Position numbers and translations under genes: made by a program. Source: Wurfbainia villosa (taxonomy: Eukaryota > Streptophyta > Magnoliopsida > Zingiberales > Zingiberaceae). Taken from it: a stretch of 64,000 nt of DNA. The notes beneath the pieces are model-generated. The model was not told the origin of the DNA, did not search any database, and saw only the letters and a list, made by a program, of their open reading frames with translations. Positions 1-10,071 of the stretch are shown here, piece after piece. How positions within the stretch are numbered: position 1 is the stretch's first letter; each line of letters starts with the position of its first letter. The stretch is from assembly GCA_025175895.1 (NCBI GenBank), contig CM045992.1, positions 92,546,800 to 92,610,799 on the forward strand. The letters are read 5' to 3'.

Positions 1-897
1 GCCTCTTCCCGCCCGTCCTAGTGACAATGCAACTCCGGACCAATTGTTGGCCTATCAAAAACATGTGACTGATTCTGAAATGGCGAGTTGCATCATGCTA
101 GCTGTGATGGTACCTTAGCTGCGGAAGCAGCATGAGCATATGGATGCTCATACCATAGTCTTTCATCTTTATGAGTTGTTTGATGAGCAAGTGAGATTCA
201 AAAGGTTCAAAGTCTCCAAGCTCCTCTTCACCTCTCAGATGCAAGAAGGTTCATTTGTGGTACTGCTCAACATGCTGAAGACTGTGGAGTCTTCTGTGAA
301 GCATGAGCAGGGGACGGTTCTGTTAGTTTATTCCTCGAAGAAAGGTTCTAAGAGGAAGGCAAAGGAACAGAAGAAAGGGAAGAATAAGAAGGCTAAGAAG
401 GCAGTACCAACACAAAAGGGCACTTGCCATCATTATGGCAAGGAGGGCCACTGTGAAGAAACTGCAAGATTTATCTTGAGTCCATGAAGAACAAGAAGGC
501 ATCCGATGCCCCATCCTCTTCAGGTATCTTCGTTATTTATTGTCATTCTATTTCCTTAGACACTTGGGTATTTGATACTGGGTGTGGCTCACATATATGT
601 AATAACATATAGGGGCTAAGGAATAGAAGAAGACTCGTCAGAGGGGAGTCAAATTTGCGAGTTGGCAATGGAGCAAAGGTTGTTGCGGTCGCCATCGAAA
701 CTTATTTGCTGAAGCTCCCTAGTGGACTAGTCTTAGAACTGAACAATTGCTATTATGTTCCTTCTCTAATAAAGAACATTGTTTCCATTTCCTGCTTAAA
801 TAGAAATGGTTACCATTTGACGTTTAGTAACAATTATTGTTATATAACTTTGAATGGCGTACTTTATAGGACAGGAACTTTGAGCAATGGTATTTAT
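1..897 (+). pseudogene. Copia element A, 5' part: broken gag and protease
   Basis: This is the left half of a Ty1/Copia gag-pol that enters from outside the window. Seen: frame 2 reads through from base 2 past a TAG near 117 into 140-487. It contains a gag core (VFHLYELFDEQ, LLFTSQMQEG) and a Lys-rich tail. The CCHC zinc knuckle is ruined: the second Cys is Tyr and the last Cys is gone. After a frameshift, the aspartic protease site DTGCGSHIC lies near 570-600, with a stop at about 611, and 655-903 resumes the protease fold (LRVGNGAKV, GLVLELNNCYYVPSL). The gag lacks the usual middle part between the QMQEG segment and the LLNML segment; element D lacks the same part. The coding stretch is cut at 897 by element B and resumes at 10072. 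It is a pseudogene and no product is expected. Confidence 0.88.
893..897. repeat. Target-site duplication of element B, left copy (TTTAT)
   Basis: The five bases just before the TGTTAG start of B's 5' LTR are TTTAT. The same five bases follow the CA end of the 3' LTR at 10067-10071. Across the gap, the Copia A reading resumes in the same part of the pre-integrase region. Confidence 0.93.
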
Positions 898-2717
898 TGT
901 TAGTGAAAGCCCTAGAGCCAATCATGTGATGATTGTTGTATGGACTTTATTGTATCATATTCCTATTTATAAAGGCATGGTTATTATATTTACTTGTATT
1001 GGTGCCAAATAACTAAATATAATAATGTCCTTGAGTAGTAGGTTCTTATCTATATCAATCGATTGGTTGAATCGATAATGAGATGATATAGAGAACACTA
1101 CTCTTAATCATTCCTAGTCGAGTATTAACATTCAGGGACAATGTTAATGCGTAGAGACTAGCATGTAGGTCAACAAGATGACTTGATCTCACAAGTCATG
1201 GATATGAGATATCAAGTTGACACATGGGTATGCATTGGAGAATGTATCTTGAATGACCGCCATGAGAAAGTATCATGGATCGTTATATGAGTGTCATATA
1301 CTTTCTCATGTGGCTATTAGTATGACTATTAGTCCTTAGACCTGAAGTCACCATGGTTCCCATAATGAGTTGCATACTTTGGCGTCAAGCGTCACCCGTA
1401 AATGGGTGGACTATAAAGCGATTCTTGGGTATGTAACAAATTATGCGGAGGATGTGAGTGATGTAGATGGGATCTATCCCTCCTATATGGCCAGGGTGAC
1501 ATCGATATTCTTGATAGAGTGAGACCACGAAGTGCATGGCCATGCCCAAATGAGTCAATATGAGATATTGAGCTCATTTGATTAGAGTGAGTCTACTTGG
1601 AGTTCAAGATTTAGATTGTACCAAGGATGACACGGTCTATGCCTCAATTGGTCAATCTAGATGTCAAGGATAGAGGGACATTGTCACATATTGTGAGAGT
1701 CACAATTAGTAGTCACAAAGGTGATGTTGGAGCTCAACATTCTTGTAACTTGGGTAGCAATGATGTGTTGCTAGATACCGCTCATTGCTTATGTTCCTAA
1801 ATCGGTTTAGGGACATTGCCAACGTTACAAGAACCTATAGGGTCACACACATAAGAGCAATTAGATGGAAATTAGGTTCATATGATGAACCATGAGGATT
1901 AGGTTCATGGGATGAACCAAATTGGATTAAGAGTAATCCAAATTAGATTAATTGAGTTAGACTCAAGTTGATTCATGTGTTGAATGAGTCTAATTGAGAT
2001 TTGATTCATCAAATCAATTTAAATTAATGAATAGAGATTCATTATATTAAATTGACTTGAGTCAAGTGGTTAGATTTGATCAACCATGGGAGATTAGAGA
2101 TCAAGTTTGACTTGACTTGAGAGGGAAGATGAAAGGTCAAGTTTGACTTGACCAAATGCCATGTCATGATGATGACTAGGCATGGCCGGCCAATGATGAT
2201 GCTCCACATCATCATTGACTTTGTCAATTGGTGCCACCTCAAGAGGGAGACCAAGGGACATGGGAGTTACATGCATGCATGTAACTCCCTCTCCTTGAAG
2301 TGGCCGGCCACTTTAGGGGTTTCATTAGATGAAATTCATTTGGGTGAGTTAATTCCAACTTCATCTTCTTCCTTGGAATTTTTTTTTCTCTCAAGCTCTC
2401 CCTCTCCCATCCCTCTCTTTGGCCGAACCAACCAAGGAGTGCTAGCACACTCAAGGTTGAGTTTTCTCCACCTATTGCTTGTGTGGATACCATAGAGGAG
2501 TGTGCACTTGACACTCTCGAGTTCCGGCGAACTTTTGGACGAGCGGGATAAGCGAAGGGCGTCGCTACGAGGGTAACGTTCTAACCTCTTAGATCTAAGG
2601 TAGATCTAGGATTTCTGTAAGCACATACATGTAATTATAATTTTTATACTTCAGCGGATCCGTGGCGGGGCTTCGAGGTTTCCTGAGCAAGCGGTTTTTT
2701 GCTCGGAAAACCCAACA
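898..2717 (+). repeat. 5' LTR of Copia B
   Basis: About 1.82 kb, from TGTTAGTGAAAG to CCCAACA, matching 8232-10066 almost throughout. The small open frames inside it occur in both LTR copies and look non-coding. The U3-like part holds repeats of a TCAAGTTTGACTTGAC-type motif near 2100-2155. A GATGATG-containing inverted repeat lies near 2163-2215. No promoter could be assigned with confidence. Confidence 0.93.
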
Positions 2718-2719
2718 AA

Positions 2720-2734
2720 GGGTATCGAGCCACG
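2720..2734 (+). other. Primer binding site of B (initiator-Met tRNA type)
   Basis: GGGTATCGAGCCACG begins three bases after the 5' LTR. It differs from the usual plant Copia site TGGTATCAGAGCC by one substitution and one missing A. Elements D, G and I carry closer matches at the equivalent place. Confidence 0.75.
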
Positions 2735-3547
2735 TGCGAAGCATGTATGTGTTTCGTTTTTGTAGTTTTTATATTAGATATAAAAATTACAGATTTATAT
2801 GTTTCTGTAAATTTTCTTATTTTATAGAATTTTTGGGTATTTTTCTCGTAGAGTCGAAGCAACGAGTGTTGGGACACTCGTAGGCTTCAACCGTCGAGAA
2901 AAACTCTCCGAATCGGCGAGTTCTCGCTTTAGGTTTTTGGGACAGCGACTTAAGTCACTGTAAGATCATTGTAGGGACACTCACGAAGTTTATTTTGCGA
3001 GTAGGGGAACTTCCCCTATCCCCGAAAGGGGCCATGTCCCGCGATCACGCCAGGAAACCGCTTAGCGGGACCGTTTCGGAGGGGTGACTCATAAATTCAA
3101 AATAAATTAGGAAAAATTATAGAAATTTTCTGTAAAAATACATAATTTAGAATTATGTATAATTCTGTGATTGTCATGGCCCAATAACCCAATTGGATTG
3201 GATTATGTGTGTTGTAATTCATAATACAGCCTGTGTGCTGTTTTGTGGTTGTGCGTGTTGTAAAGTGTTTGCGACCTGCGCGTCGCACCTCTTCTTTTAA
3301 TATTCTAGTTGTAAATAGTTTTAGACTCGAATGTAACTCGAGTTTCGTATTTGTAATGTACAAAAATGGAGCGGTGGAAAGTCCACTTGAAGACGAGCTT
3401 ACGAGAAGGGTGATGACGACACATGGCGGTCAAAGGAAGCGCTTGGAGAAGCCGCTAGCCTTAGGTACACCGTCCGATCTTCTCATTGGCTTGAGAAGAT
3501 TGTAGTAGGGCCATGACTATATCACATTTAATTATATATATATATGT

Positions 3548-3549
<2 letters not shown>

Positions 3550-3639
<90 letters not shown>
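3550..3639. repeat. (TA)n microsatellite
   Basis: About 90 bases of uninterrupted TA dinucleotide, preceded by a shorter TATATA run broken by GTTG near 3546-3549. It lies in the leader of Copia B. Such a tract is likely polymorphic and error-prone in assembly. Confidence 0.97.
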
Positions 3640-3642
<3 letters not shown>

Positions 3643-3659
3643 ATTGATTTTTTTTTGCT

Positions 3660-3783
3660 TGTATGTATGTGATGCATGCTAGTAGAAAAAATGTTTGTAT
3701 GTATATGATGCATGCTAGGTTAATTTTCTTGTATGTATATGATGCATGCTAGAATAATTAATGTATGTATATGATGCATGCTA
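3660..3783 (+). repeat. Four-copy 23-bp leader repeat of Copia B
   Basis: Four near-identical copies start near 3660, 3696, 3730 and 3762, spaced 36, 34 and 32 bases. Each contains the core ATGATGCATGCTAG, or GTGATGCATGCTAG in the first. The core includes the self-complementary strings ATGCAT and GCATGC. Element I has a related array on the opposite strand at about 43500-43600. Confidence 0.9.
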
Positions 3784-4451
3784 ATATAGGATAATAAAGG
3801 TCTAAATGAGTATAAGATACACATTACGATTAGATTAGATCATAATCGAATCAACTCGAAAATGCCTACCGAGCCTTGATACCCATCACTACCTCGATCA
3901 TTTGTCGTTGTTGAATCTTCCAAAACAGAGTAACACATATTATCTTGGTAGGGTGCGGAGGGACAATCTTGGTCCCGCCTATCACGACTCGGGTTAGAGT
4001 AAGCTCAATTAGATTGAGCAAAACTAGTTAACTCAATTGGATCGAGTAGAACTATAGGCATATTCTAATCGTTGGAAAGATAGGTTAAGATCGCATTTAC
4101 ACTAAATCTTGGGCGATTTAGCCAAAGCTAACTCAAGGTCTTTTGTAAATGTGGGTCTTAATCCTATAAACAAGAGTTGCATAGAGATGTAATCGGTAAT
4201 GTGTTACCCATCGATCGTACTAAGTCTTGGCCGATTTAGCCAAAGCTAACTCAAGGCTTAGTATGATGTGGATCTTGTCCCGCAAGAATTATAGCTAGTT
4301 TTTTTGAATCTAATAATGTGGTTTGACCACATCCATAACTCGATTCTACAAAATTCCTATAATTCAGTGGGAGCATCATTTGATTAAAGGCCTAATTAAA
4401 TGATAAAAGGAACATGATATTAATTCTCTGCATTGTATGTTGTAGATAACT

Positions 4452-7400
4452 ATGTCGACAACCACGAACACTCTCTCTCTGTGATCCGTCCTTGAGAAGG
4501 ATAAGCTCAATGGAGCAAATTTCTGGGTGATGACAGAACTTGAGAATTGTTCTCACCCAAGAAAGGAAGTTGTATGCGTCTGGAGCGGCCCATTCGGAGG
4601 CACCTCACCGCCAATGCCTCGCGGTGACAAAGATGCTTACAAGAAGCATCAAGATGATGCATTAGATGTGTCATGTCTAATGCTCATGACCATGAACTAC
4701 GAGCCTTGAAGCAACACGAGTTCATGAATGCTTATGATATGGTTGGACATCTTCGTCAACTATATCAAGGACAAGCTAAGCATGAGAGATATGAAGTCTC
4801 TAAGGCATTATTTGGGTCCAAAATGCAAGAAGGGACTCCCGTAGGTACATATGTACTCAAGATGATTGGGTACGTAGAAAACCTACAAAGGCTGGGATTC
4901 CCACTTGGCCAAGAGCTGGCCACTGACCTAATCTTGCAATCTTTGCCACAAGCCTTCAATCAATTTATCATGAATTATAACATGAATGAAATTGATAAGC
5001 CATTGCCTGAAATGCTCAGCATGTTGAGAACTGCTGAGCTTAACCTTAAGAAGGGAAAATCTGACACCATTTTGATGGTGCAGAAGAAGAAAGGCAAGGG
5101 CAAGCCTAAAGGTAAGGGAAAGTCCCAAGCCAAGGGCAAAGGCAAAGAACTTAAACCCAAAGGAGGGGTAGCCAAGGAAGGGTCTTGCTTCCACTGCAAG
5201 GAAGCAGGACACTGGAAGCGTAACTGCAAGGCATACCTGGAAGATCTTAAGAAGAAGAGAAGTGAGACTTCTACTTCAGGTATAAATGTTATAGAAGTCA
5301 ATCTATCTATTTCTTCATCATGGGTATTAGATACCGGATGTGCATCTCACATTTGTACCAATGTGCAGGCGCTGAGAAATAGCAGGGCATTGACAAAGGG
5401 CGAGGTGGACCTACGAGTAGGCAATGGAGCAAGGGTTGCTGCTGTTGCTGTAGGAACTTATGATCTATCTCTGCCCTCTGGGCTTGTACTAGAATTAGAT
5501 GAATGTTGTTATGTGTCTGCCTTAACTAAGAACATCATTTTAGTTTCTTGTTTGGACAAGAAAGGTTTTTCATTTATAATAAAGAACAAATGTTGTTCAG
5601 TTTATTTAAATGATATGTTCTATTGTAGTGCACCTCTAATGAACGGACTCTACTTTCTAGACTTAGAGAGCCCTATCTATAACATAAGTACCAAGAGGTT
5701 CAAGTCAAATGAGTTGAACCAAACTTATCTTTGGCATTGTCGCTTAGGTCACATAAATGAGAGTCGCTTATCTCAGCTCCATAAGGATGGGCTGCTAGAC
5801 TCATTTGATTTTGAATCATATGAGACATGCGAGTCTTGCCTTTTAGGTAAGATGACCAAGACTCCCTTTAGTGGACATAGCGAAAGAGCAACAGATTTGT
5901 TAGGACTTATACATAGTGATGTATGTGGTCCTTTCAATGTTGCTGCTAGAGGTGGTTACAGGTACTTCATTACATTTACTGATGACTTCAGTAGATATGG
6001 TTATGTGTATCTTATGACACATAAATCTGAATCCTTTGAAAAGTTCAAAGAATTCAAGAATGAAGTACAAAACCAAAGCAAGAGTATTAAGATACTTGAT
6101 CGGATCGAGGTAGAGAATACATTAGCCATGTGTTTCGTGACTATCTAGGTGAGTGTGAGATTCTATCCCAACTCACTCCTCCTGGAACACCACAGTGGAA
6201 TGGTGTATCCGAAAGGAGGAATCGTACCCTATTGGATATGGTACGATCTATGATGAGTCACACAGATCTTCCTATATCCTTTTGGGGATATGCTCTGGAC
6301 ACAGCAGCCTTTACCCTTAACCGTGTACCATCCAAGGCTGTGGTAAAGACACCATATACGATATGGGGGGAGAAATCCCAAGATGTCTTTTATGAGGATT
6401 TGGGGTTGTGAGGCTTACGTTCGGCGTCAAGTCTCAGACAAACTGGGACCCAAATCCGATAGGTGCTATTTTGTTGGATATCCCAAGGATACAAAGGGAT
6501 ATTACTTCTACATTCCCAGTCAGCACAAAGTGTTTGTGGCAAAGACTGGGGTTTTTCTAGAAAGGGATTTTGTTTCTAAAAAAACTAGTGGGAGTACCTT
6601 CGATCTTGAAGAAATTCAAGATAAGGACCATAGCACTGAGGCCTTGATGGAGGTTGAACAGGAACCACAAAGTGTTGTGGGTGATGAGGTTGTTGCACAA
6701 AGAGTTGTGGAACAACCACATTCAGTAGACCTACCTCTTGAGTCGATGAGTGCGTCGTCTCGGCTGAGAGATACTCATTTCTCTTGTCGACCATGATGGA
6801 CGTTATGCTCATTGAGAATGAGCCTACCTCTATCGAGGAAGTGTGATGAGCCAGTTACGAGAAATGGCTAGACGCCATGAGATCCGAGATGGAATCCATG
6901 TACACCAACCAAGTATGGACTTTGGTTGATCCACCTGAAGGGGTCAAACCCATTGGGTGTAAGTGGGTCTTTAGGAGAAAGACTGACATGGATGGACTTG
7001 CGCATACCTATAAGGGCCGATTGGTGGCTAAAGATTTCAAGTAAATTCATGGTATTGACTATGATGAAACCTTTTCTCCAGTGGCGATGTTTAAGTCCAT
7101 TCGGATCTTGCTTGCTATTGCAGCATACCATGATTATGAGATCTGGCAGATGGATGTCAAAACCGCATTTCTGAATGGAAACTTACTCGAGGATGTGTAC
7201 ATGACACAACCTGAGGGTTTTGTAGATCCACAGCATACTGGGAAGGTATGCAAGCTGCAAAGGTCCATTTATGGGCTAAAGCAAGCTTCTCGGAGCTGGA
7301 ATCTTCGATTCGATGATGCGATCAAACAGTTTGGTTTCATCAAGAATGAAGATGAACCCTGTGTCTACAAGAGGGTTAATGGGAACACAGTTGTATTCCT

Positions 7401-8217
7401 TGTATTGTATGTGGATGACATACTACTCATTGGGAATGACATCCCTTCGCTACAGTCTGTGAAGACTTGGCTGGGGACGTGCTTCTCAATGAAGGACTTA
7501 GGTGAAGCAGCCTGTATTCTAGTCATAAAGATCTATAGAGATAGATCTAAGAGATTGCTTGGCCTAAGTCAGAGTACATACATTGACACGGTATTACTTC
7601 GGTTTGCCATGCAGAATTCCAAGAAAGGACTTCTGCCGATGTCACATGGTGTGAGTCTTTCGAAGACTCAAAGTCCCTCTTCTAGAGAGGAGAGAGACCG
7701 CATGGATAAGATCCCTTACGCATCTGCTATAGGATCTATCATGTACGCCATGCTGTGTACTCGTCCTGATGTCTCGTATGCTTTGAGCATGACGAGTAGA
7801 TACCGATCGGATCCGGTGGCGTCATCGGATAGCGATCAGAATATTCTTAAGTACTTAAGAAGGACTAAAGAATATTTCTTGATATTTGGAAGCGATGAGG
7901 AGCTAGCTGTAAAGGGTTACAGTGATGCGGCTTCAAAGCGAGATGATTATAGATCGCAGTCAGGGTTCGTGTTTTGCTTGAATAGGTAGCCGTGGTGGAA
8001 GATTTCCAGCGAGGACCACGATTATTGATTCTACAGCAGGCGAATATATCGGTGCTTCCATCTCATTCGTGAGATTGACGATCGAGGAGATGTGAAGATT
8101 TGCAGAGTACCCACAGAGGCTAACATCGCAGATCCCTTGACCAAGGCTTTGGCACAGAAAAAGCATGATGGTCACACTAGGTCATTGGGTATTAGATACT
8201 ACGGTGATTGGCACTAG
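4452..8217 (+). pseudogene. Copia B gag-pol polyprotein remnant
   Basis: The ATG at 4452 starts MSTTTNTLSL and meets a stop at codon 11. The same frame continues to 4709, then shifts. Frame 2 (4673-6148) holds gag (QLYQGQAKHERYEVSKALF), an intact CCHC knuckle (CFHCKEAGHWKRNC), protease DTGCASHIC, the HHCC pre-integrase region and integrase DVCGP. A lost base near 6100 breaks the second integrase Asp motif. 6130-6411 keeps the catalytic Glu (GVSERRNRT). 6383-6796 is the integrase-RT linker. RT follows with a TAA at 7042, then 7081-7989 with MDVKTAFLNG, YVDDILLIGND and the start of RNase H. RNase H is shortened between about 8030 and 8085 before the normal C-terminal end (EANIADPLTKAL). At least four frameshifts. 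A Ty1/Copia polyprotein of the TNT1-94-like type by motif; inactive as read. Confidence 0.92.
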
Positions 8218-8221
8218 TGCT

Positions 8222-8231
8222 AGTGGGAGAT
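8222..8231 (+). other. Polypurine tract of Copia B
   Basis: AGTGGGAGAT lies directly before the 3' LTR start TGTTAG. The same tract precedes the 3' LTR of element I (38992-39001, opposite strand). It would prime plus-strand DNA synthesis. Confidence 0.85.
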
Positions 8232-10066
8232 TGTTAGTGAAAGCCCTAGAGCCAATCATGTGATGATTGTTGTATGGACTTTATTGTATCATATTCCTAT
8301 TTATAAAGGCATGGTTATTATATTTACTTGTATTGGTGCCAAATAACTAAATATAATAATGTCCTTGAGTAGTAGGTTCTTATCTATATCAATCGATTGG
8401 TTGAATCGATAATGAGATGATATAGAGAACACTACTCTTAATCATTCCTAGTCGAGTATTAACATTCAGGGACAATGTTAATGCGTAGAGACTAACATGT
8501 AGGTCAACAAGATGACTTGATCTCACAAGTCATGGATATGAGATATCAAGTTGACACATGGGTATGCATTGGAGAATGTATACTGAATGACCCGCCATGA
8601 GAAAGTATCATGGATCGTTATATGAGTGTCATATACTTTCTCATGTGGCTATTAGTATGACTATTAGTCCTTAGACCTGAAGTCACCATGGTCCCTACAT
8701 AATGAGTTGCATACTTTGGCTTCGTCAAACGTCACCCGTAAATGGGTGGACTATAAAGGCAATTACTGGGTATGTAACAAATTATGCGGAGGGATGTGAG
8801 TGATGTAGATGGGATCTATCCCTCCTATATGACGGGGGTGACATCGATATTCTTGATAGAGTGAGACCACGAAGTGCATGGCCATGCCCAAATGAGTTAA
8901 TATGAGATATTGAGCTCATTTGATTAGAGTGAGTCTACTTGGAGTTCAAGATTTAGATTGTACCAAGGATGACACGGTCTATGCCTCAATTGGTCAATCT
9001 AGATGTCAAGGATAGAGGGACATTGTCACATATTGTGAGAGTCACAATTAGTAGTCACAAAGGTGATGTTGGAGCTCAACATTCTTGTAACTTGGGTAGC
9101 AATGATGTGTTGCTAGATACGCTCATTGCTTATGTTCCTAAATCGGTTTAGGGACATTGCCAGCGTTACAAGAACCTATAGTCACACACATAAGAGCAAT
9201 TAGATGGAGATTAGGTTCATATGATGAACCATGAGGATTAGGTTCATGGGATGAACCAAATTGGATTAAGAGTAATCCAAATTAGACTAATTGAGTTAGA
9301 CTCAAGTTGATTCATGTGTTGAATGAGTCTAATTGAGATTTGATTCATCAAATCAATTTAAATTAATGAATAGAGATTTATTATATTAAATTGACTTGAG
9401 TCAAGTGGTTAGATTTGATCAACCATGGGAGATTAGAGGTCAAGTTTGACTTGACTTGAGAGGGAAGATGAAAGGTCAAGTTTGACTTGACCAAATGCCA
9501 TGTCATGATGATGACTAGGCATGGCCGGCCAATGATGATGCTCCACATCATCATTGACTTTGTCAATTGGTGCCACCTCATGAGGGAGACCAAGGGACAT
9601 GGGAGTTACATGCATGCATGTAACTCCCTCTCCTTGAAGTGGCCAGCCACTTTAGGGGTTTCATTAGATGAAATTCATTTGGGTGAGTTAATTCCAACTT
9701 CATCTTCTTCCTTGGAATTTTTTTTTCTCTCAAGCTCTCCCTCTCCCATCCCTCTCTTTGGCCGAACCAACCAAGGAGTGCTAGCACACTCAAGGTTGAG
9801 TTTTCTCCACCTATTGCTTGTGTGGATACCATAGAGGAGTGTGCACTTGACACTCTCGAGTTCCGGCGAACTTTTGGACGAGCGGGATAAGCGAAGGGCG
9901 TCGCTACGAGGGTAACATTCTAACCTCTTAGATCTAAGGTAGATCTAGGATTTCTGTAAGCACATACATGTAATTATAATTTTTATACTTCGCACGGATC
10001 CGTGGCCGGGGCTTCCGAGGTTTTCGCAATGCAAAAAGCGGTTTTTGTGGCTCGGAAAACCCATCA
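8232..10066 (+). repeat. 3' LTR of Copia B
   Basis: About 1.84 kb, TGTTAGTGAAAG to CCCATCA, paired with 898-2717. By eye, the differences from the 5' copy are often small insertions or deletions, for example near 8695-8720 and at the 3' end around 9990-10050. Followed by the TTTAT duplication. Confidence 0.93.
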
Positions 10067-10071
10067 TTTAT
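10067..10071. repeat. Target-site duplication of element B, right copy (TTTAT)
   Basis: Matches 893-897 exactly. The Copia A pre-integrase reading resumes immediately after it. Confidence 0.93.

Larger units (their letters stand above)
2735..4451 (+). other. Untranslated leader of Copia B
   Basis: A 1.7 kb stretch without a credible gene, between the primer site and the gag start. It holds a long TA microsatellite, a four-copy leader repeat (3660-3783), and two copies of a motif containing GATTTAGCCAAAGCTAACTC near 4110 and 4230. The second motif also occurs in the leader of element I (around 43045, opposite strand), so these are family features. Long leaders with repeats may act in packaging or dimerisation; that is inference. 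Confidence 0.7.
898..10066 (+). mobile_element. Copia element B, complete LTR retrotransposon nested in A
   Basis: A structurally complete Ty1/Copia element of about 9.2 kb: 5' LTR, primer binding site, long leader, gag-pol remnant, polypurine tract and 3' LTR. It is bounded by the 5-bp TSD TTTAT. Both LTRs start TGTTAGTGAAAG; the left ends CCCAACA and the right CCCATCA. It belongs to the same family as element I and the solo LTR at 50780-52448, shown by shared LTR ends and leader repeats. Gag-pol is interrupted by frameshifts and stops, so it is probably immobile unless some of the indels are consensus errors. Confidence 0.93.

Noticed and set aside
2148..2495. 115-codon frame, repeated at 9487-9834
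   Set aside because: Identical position in both LTRs of B; the His/Met-rich and Ser-rich product reflects simple sequence.
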